Shown in pieces: positions 8,234 to 16,874 of a stretch of 64,000 bases of DNA. The notes below the pieces were generated by a model. It was not told the DNA's origin and did not search any database. It saw only the letters and a program-made list of their open reading frames with translations. Within the stretch, counting starts at the first letter, position 1. Each line of letters opens with the position of its first letter. The translations under genes and the position numbers were made by a program. Source of the stretch: Nitrincola schmidtii (GTDB lineage: Bacteria; Pseudomonadota; Gammaproteobacteria; Pseudomonadales; Balneatricaceae); contig NZ_WBOL01000005.1 in assembly GCF_008973715.1 (NCBI RefSeq), positions 1 to 64,000 on the forward strand. The letters run 5' to 3'.

Positions 8234-9574
8234 TTATTCTGTGGTTTTTTTCTTAAAGGGCGCGAAACCATGATCGACTGTGGCGTTTGCAGCAGCTTGT
8301 GGTTGTCGGCGTTTGCCAATCGCTTTTTGGTCTCTTAAACGTTTTTTAACCTTAGGTTTTTCGGGTTCTTTCTTCTTCGAATCAAGGCGCTTTTTCTTCC
8401 CAACTGATTTACCCGATGACTTGGTGTGGGTAGGGCCTTTGAAGCTACCTTCTAATCCTGCGATCTGTTTTCGTTCAAACTTGACTCTAAGGTAGCGCTC
8501 GATGCTGCACATCAAGTTCCATTCTGCCGCAGAAATAAAAGAAACAGCCGTACCTGCTTGTCCAGCACGCCCGGTTCTTCCGATACGATGCACATAGTCA
8601 TCGCCGCTGCGTGCCATCATGAAGTTGACGACTAAATCCACACCTTCAATATCTAAGCCGCGTGCCGCTACATCGGTTGCGACCAATATACTGACGGATT
8701 TATCTCTAAAGCGTTGCAGCACCAGGCGGCGTTGCGGCTGATCCATATCTCCATGCAACACGGCGGTACGGTGTTTGTGATAACGAAGAATATTGCCTAA
8801 TTGGTCAGCAGCAGCTCGTGTATTAGTAAAAATTAGCGCTCGATCAAAGGGCGTATCGCTTAGTAATTTGTCCAGTAAGCGTTCTTTGTGCTTTAGATCA
8901 TCAGCAAGAATGATTTGCTGCGAAATGGCCTTGACCTGTGTTTTTGCATCACTGAGAAGCAAGGACTCAGGCTCTTTCATTACCTGTTTAGTTAAATGAC
9001 CAATTTCACCGGTATCCAGTGTTGCTGAAAAGAGTAGCGTTTGACGTTCTGCACGGCACTCTGCCGCAATTTTAAGAACATCATCACTAAAACCCATATC
9101 CAGCATTCGATCGGCTTCGTCCAGCACAAGCACTTCTAGATCACTCAGATCAACGGTACGCTTTTCCAGATGTTCAATTAAGCGGCCTGGGGTGGCGACA
9201 AGAATTTCGGGATTCTTTCTTAAGCGCGCAGCCTGTTCTTTGAAACCTACGCCACCAAAGACACTAGAGGATTTAATGTGAGTGAAAGCCGCTAGTTGAT
9301 CACAGCTTTTGCTAACTTGTTCAGCCAGTTCACGTGTTGGCACTAGAATCAGTGCTCGAGTACCTGATTTAGGCGCTGGAGTGTCGATAAAACGTTGAAG
9401 CATAGGCAAAAGAAAAGCGTAAGTTTTACCACTTCCTGTCACGGCACTAATCATTAAATCTTTGCCTGCCAGTGCGGGCGCTAGGGTTGCTGCTTGCACG
9501 GGTGTCGGCGTTGTGATGCCCTGAGCGTCAAGCGCCTTTTGTAGTCGCTCGTTCAGTTGGATGTCAGTAAACAC
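8234..9574 (-). CDS. DEAD-box ATP-dependent RNA helicase (SrmB/RhlE type)
   Basis: This 446-aa RNA helicase has all core motifs in order: Q motif (TTPTPVQAATL), Walker A AVTGSGKT (44-51), PTRELAEQ, TPGR, DEAD (152-155), SAT, and HRIGRTGRAG in the second RecA domain. The last 80 or so residues are a lysine/arginine-rich tail typical of ribosome-assembly helicases such as SrmB and RhlE. It probably remodels rRNA during large-subunit assembly, especially in the cold. The exact orthologue cannot be assigned by eye. The start is GTG with AGGAG some 11 bases upstream. Confidence 0.9.
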   Translation of the reverse strand: MFTDIQLNERLQKALDAQGITTPTPVQAATLAPALAGKDLMISAVTGSGKTYAFLLPMLQRFIDTPAPKSGTRALILVPTRELAEQVSKSCDQLAAFTHIKSSSVFGGVGFKEQAARLRKNPEILVATPGRLIEHLEKRTVDLSDLEVLVLDEADRMLDMGFSDDVLKIAAECRAERQTLLFSATLDTGEIGHLTKQVMKEPESLLLSDAKTQVKAISQQIILADDLKHKERLLDKLLSDTPFDRALIFTNTRAAADQLGNILRYHKHRTAVLHGDMDQPQRRLVLQRFRDKSVSILVATDVAARGLDIEGVDLVVNFMMARSGDDYVHRIGRTGRAGQAGTAVSFISAAEWNLMCSIERYLRVKFERKQIAGLEGSFKGPTHTKSSGKSVGKKKRLDSKKKEPEKPKVKKRLRDQKAIGKRRQPQAAANATVDHGFAPFKKKTTE

Positions 9575-9681
9575 TTAAGCTAAATCTCCTGCTAAAAATT
9601 ACGTTTATCCTACCAGAAATTTGTTCTTCTGTCGGATAAATGCATGTTGTCACTCTGATAAATCAGAATATACACGATCAG

Positions 9682-9697
9682 AGTGATAAAAATCACT
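9682..9697. promoter_or_regulatory. Possible CRP/Vfr-like palindrome
   Basis: AGTGATAAAAATCACT is a perfect palindrome apart from its centre and contains GTGA-N6-TCAC, the core of a CRP-family site. It lies between the divergently transcribed helicase and NlpC/P60 genes, about 55-60 bp before the latter's start. A second small palindrome (CTGATAAATCAG) lies just upstream. Binding is inferred. Confidence 0.3.
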
Positions 9698-9751
9698 TGT
9701 GATTGATGTAGATATGGGTTAATTTTGACGATTATTTTTTATACTAATCTG

Positions 9752-10264
9752 ATGCTTATGCGAATTATCTTACTTGTTTCTTTATCATTGTTGTTAACGG
9801 GTTGTTTTTCAACGGGTCGTCACGCTACTCAGCCTTTGGTAGCCATACCTCAACCGATTACTGCTCCAGCTCAAAACGACATTCGTTTAGTGCTTGAGGA
9901 AAAGTACGAAGTATGGGCCGGAACCCCCTACCGATTGGGCGGAAGTGACAAATCAGGGATCGACTGTTCTGGCTTTGTACAAACCATTTTCACCGAAGCC
10001 TTCGATGTCAAATTACCTCGCACGACATCTGAACAAGTATCTTTAGGTGTTCCCGTTCAGCGTCAAGCGTTAGAGCCATTAGATTTAGTTTTCTTTAAAA
10101 CCGGTAGAACCCAGCATGTGGGTATTTATTTAGGTCATGGTGAGTTTCTTCATGCTTCAACCAGTCGCGGTGTGATAATTTCGAAAATGGATAATCCTTA
10201 CTGGAAACGAAATTATTGGACAGCAAGAAGACCATTAGATGCTATTCAACTAGCAAGCATGTAA
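9752..10264 (+). CDS. NlpC/P60-family lipoprotein endopeptidase (Spr/MepS-like)
   Basis: A lipoprotein of about 170 aa with a signal peptide ending in the lipobox LLTGC, so it should be anchored in the outer membrane. The rest is an NlpC/P60 cysteine peptidase domain: catalytic cysteine in GIDCSGFVQ, histidine in TQHVGIYLGHGEFLHAS. The family cleaves peptidoglycan stem-peptide cross-links, and its size resembles MepS (Spr). The frame opens at a TTG at 9725, but the ATG at 9752 (or 9758) gives a proper signal peptide. No good ribosome site is visible at either. Confidence 0.85.
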   Translation: MLMRIILLVSLSLLLTGCFSTGRHATQPLVAIPQPITAPAQNDIRLVLEEKYEVWAGTPYRLGGSDKSGIDCSGFVQTIFTEAFDVKLPRTTSEQVSLGVPVQRQALEPLDLVFFKTGRTQHVGIYLGHGEFLHASTSRGVIISKMDNPYWKRNYWTARRPLDAIQLASM

Positions 10265-10287
10265 CAGTCTAATTAAAAGTTTTAGTT

Positions 10288-10320
10288 AAAAAAATGCCCG
10301 CAGTTAGCGGGCATTTTTTT
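10288..10320. terminator. Intrinsic terminator after NlpC/P60 gene
   Basis: The stem ATGCCCGC / GCGGGCAT with loop AGTTA is flanked by A-run and T-run, so it can end the NlpC gene (plus) and the DUF1329 gene (minus, stop at 10351). Confidence 0.9.
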
Positions 10321-10350
10321 GTCTTGAGTTAGGTGAATCAGTATTAATAC

Positions 10351-11691
10351 TTATCGACCTGCACGACGAATCGCTTGTGGCGTAAAGTCACGGAAGTTGA
10401 AGCGTTGAGTAAAGTCGTAACCCACTCTCTCTTCATTGGTTAAACCACCTACTAAGTAACGTCCTGACTGAAGATCATAGAAGGTTTCAGCAGCAGAGCC
10501 AGGAACAAGAACGTCTCGTGACATGACTTTATGCATTTCGCCTACACGCCAAAGTTCGCCACGACCGTCATAGTGATCAACCGTAGCAATCTGCCAGGTA
10601 TCTTCATCTATATAAAAGGTACGTTTAGCGTAAACATGACGTTGACCGTCTTTCAGTGTTGCTTCGACTTTCCAGACACGATGCAGCTCATAGCGAGTCA
10701 AGTCAGGATTTAAGTGACCTGCTTGAATAATATCGCTATAGGATAGGTTACGGTCAGCCAGTTTCCAGCTGTTATAAGGGATGTAGATCTCTTTTTTGCC
10801 AACTAACTCCCAGTTATAACGATCCGGCGCACCATTGAACATATCAAGGTTATCCGTTGTACGCATACCATCTGTCGCCGTGCCTGGAGCATCGTAAGCG
10901 ATGTTAGGTGCTAGACGAACACGACGCTGACCGGAATTGTAAGTCCAAGCCTGACGTGGCTGCTGGACTTGGTTCATGGTTTCATGAACCAGCAGGATAG
11001 TACCGGTTAAACGTGCTGGCGCAGTCACCTCTTGAACGAAGTAGAAGAGAATATTGTCATGGCGCTCTTCACCACTGTTAGCGTCCAATAAGTAGCTAGG
11101 CCAAGAGAGCTTCTCATTGATGCGCACAGGAGTGAAAGTGCCGTTGGCTTGAACAGGAACTTGTACGAAGGTCCTTTCCAGTGCGCCACCACGATAGCGT
11201 GTCATGTGGTTCCAAATGACTTGTAAGCCATTTTCTGGAATAGGGAAGGCTAGGGCTTCTTTAAGATTCAACAGGCCGTTACCGTCTTCGGTTAGACGTG
11301 CATTTCTTGCATTCTCTTTGCCTGCATCATAGATATGCTGAGGTAAGGCTGCGGTACGATGAGTGGTATAAACCGGCATGCGGAAGGTATCCGGGTAGCG
11401 CTGGAACATTGCCACCTGCCCATCGGTTAATTGCTCGCGGTGCTCCTGATAATTGGCGGCGGTAATCACAAACAGCGGTTGCTCGCCAGCAAAGGGGTTG
11501 GTGTAACGATCATCACTTTGTGAAATGCCACCGGTCCATTCAGGAATAGTGCCAGCAGCATTACCAGCACGCTCAGCGCCTACGGGTGTTAAATCCTGAC
11601 CTAGTCGGTCAGGATTTGCCTGCGCGCCACCAGCGAGGGTTAGCAGCAGCGCCGTACAGAGAAGTTTCTTCGGAAGACTCATTTGTATCAT
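10351..11691 (-). CDS. DUF1329 family periplasmic/outer-membrane protein
   Basis: This 446-aa exported protein has a signal peptide (cleavage near AQA-NP at about 25-27) and a long DUF1329 domain rich in YxxxR and tryptophan motifs, including the conserved WTYNSGQRRVRLAPN. The fold is thought to resemble lipoprotein-carrier (LolA/LolB-like) proteins. The molecular role is unknown. A GGAG ribosome site precedes the ATG. It lies 15 bp downstream of the DUF1302 gene, its usual partner. In many proteobacteria the pair sits with an RND/MMPL exporter and a BNR/YCF48-repeat protein; neither is present here. Confidence 0.85.
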   Translation of the reverse strand: MIQMSLPKKLLCTALLLTLAGGAQANPDRLGQDLTPVGAERAGNAAGTIPEWTGGISQSDDRYTNPFAGEQPLFVITAANYQEHREQLTDGQVAMFQRYPDTFRMPVYTTHRTAALPQHIYDAGKENARNARLTEDGNGLLNLKEALAFPIPENGLQVIWNHMTRYRGGALERTFVQVPVQANGTFTPVRINEKLSWPSYLLDANSGEERHDNILFYFVQEVTAPARLTGTILLVHETMNQVQQPRQAWTYNSGQRRVRLAPNIAYDAPGTATDGMRTTDNLDMFNGAPDRYNWELVGKKEIYIPYNSWKLADRNLSYSDIIQAGHLNPDLTRYELHRVWKVEATLKDGQRHVYAKRTFYIDEDTWQIATVDHYDGRGELWRVGEMHKVMSRDVLVPGSAAETFYDLQSGRYLVGGLTNEERVGYDFTQRFNFRDFTPQAIRRAGR

Positions 11692-11706
11692 TATTATTCT
11701 CCAACC

Positions 11707-13659
11707 TTAGAAGGCGATTGATGCATTCAGTGAAATATAGTCGCGGTCTTTTTCAGCATTGAAAGAGCCACCAAAGAAAGTGGTGTAAGACGCGCCAAAA
11801 CGATAACGATTCATATAGTCTGCAGTCAGACCGATATTGACCGATTTTTCATTCTCACGGAAAGCAGCGCCTGGTTCAGGTCCATTACCTTTTACGCCAT
11901 GACGGAAGTTCAGTTCAGGGATCAATGTGACTCCGGCGAAGGCGTTGGGATATTCCAGTGCTCCACGTAGGACATAACCGTATGAGTTTTTGGTAACGAA
12001 ACCGCTGGTGTCGCCTGGTTGATACCCAAATATACCGGAGCGTCCAAACTTAAGTGCGTTTGCGCTTTCATCTAGACCGTGAACATGTGTCCAGCCAAGC
12101 TCACCTATAGTGGTCAGACGGCTCGCACCTAGAACATTATCAAAGAATTTAATAAATGTAGTCTGAGTTTGTGTGACGTCAAAGGTACCATATCCTCTTA
12201 TGACTCCTCCTGGGCCAGCATTGGCAACTAGTTGATCAGCACCTGCATTACCCGAACCTCCCAGTAAGGGATTTTGTCTAAGAATCGCAGATACTAAAAG
12301 AGGTCCATTGACTTGAATTGGTACATTTTTTTTATGGCTAATTTCACCAGACCAGGCAATATCACCAATATTAGTACTGAAGCTTAAGCCAGCCATTTTG
12401 ATGTTATCGGGATAGTCAACAAAGTATTCTGAATCAAAAGCTGATATTAAGGGGAAAAGAGCTAATGTTTCAGGTGGTAATATTCCTGCGCCAACCAACC
12501 CTGTAACTGTTGCTTGGTCTGCAAGTCCTACACCAGGGATGAATATGCGAGTATTACTTGGATTTGCGTTCGTGTTGATGCCGCTGATTAAGGGTAACCT
12601 ACTGTTGTATCTAGCAAAATAGAGACCAAATTCAGTATTGTTTAAATTCTCAGCGAAGTATCTAAATCCTAGTCCAAATTGATTATCATCGGAACCTTCA
12701 CGTCGACCATTGATGTTTCGTTCAACAATAGGGTTAATTCCGTTAACTGCCCATTGACCTCCAGAGGCAAGATTTAAATAATCCTGATCGTTAACTGTCA
12801 AATCAATTAAGGGTTGTCCGAGTTCAGTAAAGACTCGAATCCCATCACAGCCTTGAGAGGTAAAATCATTTGTCGAAAAATAAGTACCACACCCATCAAC
12901 AACCGTTGGTTCCCACTTGTATTGATAAAAGCCTTCGACCGTCAAGTTATCAGTTAAACCAAGTGAAGCGAATACACTGCCGAAGGGTAGCAAACCTTCT
13001 TTAAGTTCTGCACCTGGACGACGGAAAGCGGTCACGTCAACAGGGTTAAAGGAGTTGATACCGCCTTGGATAAAGGTACTTTCACCCCAGTTAATCACTT
13101 GACGACCCACGCGGATATCAAGTGGCATGGTGCCAAGGTCAAAACCACCGTAGAAATAAGCATCCAGTAATTCAATACCACTAAATTTAGCGAAGTCGTT
13201 AAATCCGCTATCATTCAAGCGAGTATTAGGTGCATAACCGTTAGGGATATGACCATGGGGGCGATTCCCTTTTTCTAGTTCGTAGTCGTACCAGTACTTA
13301 CCACGACCAAAGAAACCAACATTTTCATAACTTAGCTCTAGATCATGAACACCTTTAACAACCGTCGAAAAGGGTTTCCCTTTTTTGAAGTTTTGTGTGC
13401 CATCATCGTAACTACCAGATCCAGCACTGCTGCCGCTATTGGGCTGAGATATCAGCGATCTATCCGGGTTATCCAGTCGGATACTGGTACCAATAGAAAT
13501 GTTAGATTGGAAGCGTCCTTGTATTTCGCCAAGCTCAAACTCCACGGCTTGTACATGTGCAGTGAAACCTGCGGCAAGCAATGAGGTCAGAAAAACAGGA
13601 GTTAATTTGGGACGGCGCTGGGGTATGTTTCGCGTGAGATACGAATGATTAGTTGCCAT
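11707..13659 (-). CDS. DUF1302 family outer-membrane beta-barrel protein
   Basis: A 650-aa exported protein of the DUF1302 family: signal peptide (cleavage near VQA-VEFEL), then alternating aromatic strands ending in the C-terminal phenylalanine (SLNASIAF) usual for outer-membrane barrels. VGRQVINWGESTF and NPVDVTAFRRPG are family hallmarks. It may be a channel for hydrophobic compounds; the substrate is unknown. I prefer the ATG at 13659, ten bases after an AAGGTGG site, over the TTG at 13668. The middle part (about 12200-12900) is visibly more AT-rich than the ends. The divergent AraC-type gene is the likely regulator. Confidence 0.85.
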   Translation of the reverse strand: MATNHSYLTRNIPQRRPKLTPVFLTSLLAAGFTAHVQAVEFELGEIQGRFQSNISIGTSIRLDNPDRSLISQPNSGSSAGSGSYDDGTQNFKKGKPFSTVVKGVHDLELSYENVGFFGRGKYWYDYELEKGNRPHGHIPNGYAPNTRLNDSGFNDFAKFSGIELLDAYFYGGFDLGTMPLDIRVGRQVINWGESTFIQGGINSFNPVDVTAFRRPGAELKEGLLPFGSVFASLGLTDNLTVEGFYQYKWEPTVVDGCGTYFSTNDFTSQGCDGIRVFTELGQPLIDLTVNDQDYLNLASGGQWAVNGINPIVERNINGRREGSDDNQFGLGFRYFAENLNNTEFGLYFARYNSRLPLISGINTNANPSNTRIFIPGVGLADQATVTGLVGAGILPPETLALFPLISAFDSEYFVDYPDNIKMAGLSFSTNIGDIAWSGEISHKKNVPIQVNGPLLVSAILRQNPLLGGSGNAGADQLVANAGPGGVIRGYGTFDVTQTQTTFIKFFDNVLGASRLTTIGELGWTHVHGLDESANALKFGRSGIFGYQPGDTSGFVTKNSYGYVLRGALEYPNAFAGVTLIPELNFRHGVKGNGPEPGAAFRENEKSVNIGLTADYMNRYRFGASYTTFFGGSFNAEKDRDYISLNASIAF

Positions 13660-13725
13660 TTCGTTCAATCCACCTTGTTATTATTGTCTTACTGAGGTTT
13701 ATTATTAAGCTAGGCTGTTGTTTAG

Positions 13726-13742
13726 AGGTATTAACATTACCT
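13726..13742. promoter_or_regulatory. Inverted repeat in the DUF1302/araC-type divergent promoter region
   Basis: AGGTA-N7-TACCT lies about 70 bp before the DUF1302 start and 150 bp before the regulator start. It is the only clear symmetric element in this 230-bp divergent region and may be an operator. AraC proteins usually bind direct repeats, so the assignment is weak. Confidence 0.25.
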
Positions 13743-13888
13743 AATACGCAGCTTAGATTGGAACTTTACTCTTTGCCAGTCTTATGTAAATTGGACAAGC
13801 GAACAATAACATTAGAGTTCAATCCGGCTGACATTTTAGTGCGCTGGATCAAATCTATGCTGATTTCTGAAACCCACAGGAGGAAACA

Positions 13889-14947
13889 GTGGAGAAAACC
13901 ATCACGGTGCCAACCGGATATGTGCGCCATTTGTTGTCGATGGCTGAATCTCAGGGGTTCGATATAGAGGATCTGCTTCGCCATATTGATATTTCACAGT
14001 CTGAGTTAGACGAACATAACGCCATTCCAGCCTTCAAGTTTGGCTTGTTGTATCAGCATATCATGTGGATTGCACAAGATGAGTCCTTTGGGATGCTCAG
14101 CGGCGGCCGTGTTCCTAATGGAACATTTCGCATGATGTGCCACGCCATTATTCACTGCAGCACCTTAGAGCGCGCCCTAAGACGCTGCAGTGACTTCTAC
14201 GAAATCTGCCGTGGATCTATGGTGAAACCGATTCTGATACGCCGAGGCCGTTATGCAAAAGTCTCGTTTGCACCGACAGAAGTGCTTGATGAATCTGAGT
14301 TTAGGGCCTTAATGGATCAAGAGTCACCACTCCAGATTCGTACCTCTTTATCCATGTGGCATCACTTTATGAGTTGGCTTATCGGTCGGCGATTAGAGTT
14401 GAAAGCCGCTTATTTTAGACATGCACATCATGGAGACGCTGATCAGTACATCAAACTGTTTCAGTCGGAAGTTAAATTCAATCAACATGAAGATGCGATC
14501 GTTTTTCCAGCACAGTTTTTAGATCAGCCCTTAGCGCAAAATGAAGAGTCTTTAAGAGGGTTCTTAAAAACCGCACCCTATCAGTTGATTGTGATGGTGG
14601 ATGATGACAAGAGCTTAAAGGCTAGAGTGATCTCCATGCTGGGTAAAGATTTTAGTCGTGAGATGCCTTCTGCGGATGAAGTCGCCAGAGCGTTGCACAT
14701 GTCAGTATCGACACTTAGGCGTCGTTTATTGGAGGAGGGAACCTCGTATCAAAAAATAAAGGATGATGAGCGTAAAGCCGCTGCAGTGAACTATATGAAC
14801 TCACCACAATTATCGATCAATGATGTGGCAGGTTTGATGGGATTTGATGAACCCTCTGCTTTTTTTAGATCCTTTAAAAAATGGACAGGAATGACGCCAG
14901 GCGAGTATCGGCGCAGTGCGGAGTACACGGATCTCTATCGTAAATAA
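13889..14947 (+). CDS. AraC-family transcriptional regulator (OruR/ArgR-like N-domain)
   Basis: This 352-aa regulator has an N-terminal arabinose-binding-like domain of the type seen in OruR and related activators (about 1-210). It ends with two helix-turn-helix units: ADEVARALHMSVSTLRRRLLEEG, then SINDVAGLMGFDEPSAFFRSFKKWTGMTPGEYR split over the second unit. GTG start with a strong AGGAGGAAA ribosome site. It is divergent from the DUF1302-DUF1329 pair and probably controls it in response to a small hydrophobic effector; the effector is unknown. The downstream tRNA cluster begins 83 bp later. Confidence 0.88.
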   Translation: MEKTITVPTGYVRHLLSMAESQGFDIEDLLRHIDISQSELDEHNAIPAFKFGLLYQHIMWIAQDESFGMLSGGRVPNGTFRMMCHAIIHCSTLERALRRCSDFYEICRGSMVKPILIRRGRYAKVSFAPTEVLDESEFRALMDQESPLQIRTSLSMWHHFMSWLIGRRLELKAAYFRHAHHGDADQYIKLFQSEVKFNQHEDAIVFPAQFLDQPLAQNEESLRGFLKTAPYQLIVMVDDDKSLKARVISMLGKDFSREMPSADEVARALHMSVSTLRRRLLEEGTSYQKIKDDERKAAAVNYMNSPQLSINDVAGLMGFDEPSAFFRSFKKWTGMTPGEYRRSAEYTDLYRK

Positions 14948-15030
14948 ACTTTTTCGCGATTGTTTTAGTAAGTTTTTCAATTAACTGTTGACATGTTCGG
15001 CTAAGACTGTAAAATTTGCGCTCATCCTTT

Positions 15031-15118
15031 GGAGGGATGGCTGAGTGGTCGAAAGCACCGGTCTTGAAAACCGACGAGTCGAGAGGCTCCCAGGGTTCGA
15101 ATCCCTGTCCCTCCGCCA
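15031..15118 (+). tRNA. tRNA-Ser (anticodon TGA)
   Basis: An 88-nt class II tRNA with acceptor GGAGGGA/TCCCTCC, a long variable arm, T-loop GGTTCGAATCC, encoded CCA, and anticodon TGA in loop CTTGAAA. The outermost anticodon-stem pair is C-A mismatched, which is unusual but not disabling. Confidence 0.96.
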
Positions 15119-15155
15119 AAGGATGAAATGTGTGAAGCGTTAGTTGTTAAAATGT

Positions 15156-15231
15156 TCCCTGATAGCTCAGTTGGTAGAGCAGTAGACTGTTAATCTATTG
15201 GTCGCTGGTTCGAGTCCAGCTCGGGGAGCCA
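15156..15231 (+). tRNA. tRNA-Asn (anticodon GTT)
   Basis: A 76-nt tRNA, acceptor TCCCTGA/TCGGGGA (one wobble), anticodon GTT in loop CTGTTAA, T-loop GGTTCGAGTCC, encoded CCA. Confidence 0.96.
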
Positions 15232-15260
15232 ACAACTTAACAAGCGCTAGGCAAATGAGC

Positions 15261-15336
15261 GGGTCGTTAGCTCAGTTGGTAGAGCAGTTGGCTTTTAACC
15301 AATTGGTCATAGGTTCGAATCCTATACGACCCACCA
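15261..15336 (+). tRNA. tRNA-Lys (anticodon TTT), copy 1
   Basis: A 76-nt tRNA, acceptor GGGTCGT/ACGACCC, anticodon TTT in loop CTTTTAA, encoded CCA. Identical in sequence to the next tRNA. Confidence 0.97.
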
Positions 15337-15353
15337 CTCATATTCGCCATCTT

Positions 15354-15429
15354 GGGTCGTTAGCTCAGTTGGTAGAGCAGTTGGCTTTTAACCAATTGGT
15401 CATAGGTTCGAATCCTATACGACCCACCA
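15354..15429 (+). tRNA. tRNA-Lys (anticodon TTT), copy 2
   Basis: A second 76-nt tRNA-Lys, identical base for base to the first and separated from it by 17 bp, indicating a recent tandem duplication or gene conversion. Confidence 0.97.
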
Positions 15430-15441
15430 TTTATACCTCAA

Positions 15442-15924
15442 TTAATCCTGTGTATTCTCATATTCTATAGACAGAATAGTCCAGCACACTTTTCCTGTGG
15501 GTGTTTCAACCCAAGCTTCATCGTCAACTTCTTTTTTCAAAAGTGCTCTCGCCATGGGCGATTCAATCGATATATAGTCTTTACGGTCAAAAATCTCATC
15601 ATAGCCCGCAATGCGAAAACGCCGCTGTTCGCCATCATCATTTTCGACAGTGACCCATGCACCAAAAAATGCCTTTCCTTCCTGTTGAGGCGAGTAGTCG
15701 ACGATTTCTATTTCTTCTAGCGTTTTTAGCAGGTAACGAACGCGACGATCGATTTCACGCAATCTTTTTTTGTTGTATTGGTAATCCGCATTTTCCGATC
15801 GATCACCAAGGCTAGCGGCCCAGGTCACTTTGCGCGTGACTTCTGGACGTTCTTCTTTCCATAGGGTGTCAAACTCTTGCTTTAAGTTGTTATATCCTGC
15901 TCGTGTAATGAGTTTGCGTTTCAT
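15442..15924 (-). CDS. greB: Transcription elongation factor GreB
   Basis: A 160-aa Gre factor that rescues backtracked RNA polymerase by stimulating transcript cleavage. The N-terminal coiled coil carries the acidic tip SLGDRSENADYQYNKKRLREI, and the C-terminal domain has ARALLKKEVDDEAWVETP. Arg/Lys-rich spacing and the TRKVTWAASLGDRSENADY stretch match GreB better than GreA. The frame can open at TTG 15942, but the ATG at 15924 gives the canonical MKRKLITRAGY start. It is convergent with the tRNA cluster, ending 13 bp past tRNA-Lys. Confidence 0.93.
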   Translation of the reverse strand: MKRKLITRAGYNNLKQEFDTLWKEERPEVTRKVTWAASLGDRSENADYQYNKKRLREIDRRVRYLLKTLEEIEIVDYSPQQEGKAFFGAWVTVENDDGEQRRFRIAGYDEIFDRKDYISIESPMARALLKKEVDDEAWVETPTGKVCWTILSIEYENTQD

Positions 15925-16045
15925 GAGGTCGTTAGGTTCCAAAAAACAAAGAATAAGAAAGTGTCATGATAATAGATTGGAAAAATAAACAACTAAAGTT
16001 TATCTGACATTGGCCGCTAAGTTTATGATACTAGTGGAGTAGCGT

Positions 16046-16492
16046 ATGGCTGTCGATCAAACAAACACTGATCTGATGTTACGTAGGGTAGAGGGATATA
16101 CCTCTGGCCTGCCTCAGGCTGTGCGTGCGCCCAGTAGTGCAGAGTTTGGTATGTTGCTTAGCCTAATTGCATCTACCTATGAAAAAGGTCCTACGGGCGC
16201 CGCTCAGCCGAATCAGAGTGGTGGGGAGTTTAAGCTTCCTGCGAAGTTAGAGTACATTAATCCTGATAGCTTGTTTAATACCGATCTGGTTAAGCGACTT
16301 AACCATTCTGTTACTGAGCAGCAGCGTGGTGAGTTTGCCTATCTGGTCAGCTACCTAAAGGTTAAAGCTGAAACTCCGATCGATCGCCCCATTCGTAATG
16401 ATCGTTTCGCGCAACTCTCTTTAGCCTCCTTAGGCGGTCAAATGCTAGAGCAAATAACGGCTGCACGAGAAGGCTTTCAAGCGGTCGCTTAA
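16046..16492 (+). CDS. Hypothetical protein (148 aa)
   Basis: I do not recognise this protein with confidence. It is soluble, has no signal peptide, and has a helical C-terminal half. The stretch LVKRLNHSVTEQQRGEFAYL is faintly reminiscent of the VC2046/SO_2500 family, but this is from memory and weak. A GGAG ribosome site precedes the ATG, and codon use resembles the neighbours. The stop lies 1 bp from the stop of the convergent 126-aa gene. Confidence 0.72.
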   Translation: MAVDQTNTDLMLRRVEGYTSGLPQAVRAPSSAEFGMLLSLIASTYEKGPTGAAQPNQSGGEFKLPAKLEYINPDSLFNTDLVKRLNHSVTEQQRGEFAYLVSYLKVKAETPIDRPIRNDRFAQLSLASLGGQMLEQITAAREGFQAVA

Positions 16493-16493
16493 A

Positions 16494-16874
16494 TTAATCT
16501 GTTGCCCACTGAATCTTTTCTTCTTGTCCCTGTTCAACTTTCCACCATTCATCAGGATCATCTCCCTCTTGCCAGCCTGAAGCGATGCAGCGAACTTGTG
16601 CATTGAGTTCAATAGAGGCTTCACGAGCACAGTCTAAGTCAACTTCCCAAGGGGTTTGGTCTGACTGAAACCAGACACTCAACCAGCCTTTACCTAACGC
16701 ACGCTCGTGGATAATTACCTCGAAAGTGTGTTGTTGATATTCACCTGTAAAGTGATGCAATAAGCCTTTATTGCCTAACGCGTGTATTTTATCCAGTCGT
16801 TGTGAAAGCCAGGCTGTAATCTTTTCTACAGAGGTGTTTTTGATATAAATCTCAATATCAGGGTGTCTTGTCAT
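16494..16874 (-). CDS. Conserved hypothetical protein (126 aa)
   Basis: A small soluble acidic protein of unknown function, with no signal or membrane segment and with many tryptophans towards the C-terminus (WLSVWFQSDQTPWEVDLDCA, DPDEWWKVEQ). The layout (DIEIYIKN near the N-terminus) suggests an alpha/beta fold, but I cannot name a family. It overlaps the upstream 96-aa gene by 17 bp and is therefore probably co-translated with it, downstream of rlmA. Confidence 0.75.
   Translation of the reverse strand: MTRHPDIEIYIKNTSVEKITAWLSQRLDKIHALGNKGLLHHFTGEYQQHTFEVIIHERALGKGWLSVWFQSDQTPWEVDLDCAREASIELNAQVRCIASGWQEGDDPDEWWKVEQGQEEKIQWATD

Noticed and set aside
15198-15470. 90-codon plus-strand frame with an internal protein repeat
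   Set aside because: It runs through the tRNA-Asn and both tRNA-Lys genes; the repeat is simply the duplicated tRNA.
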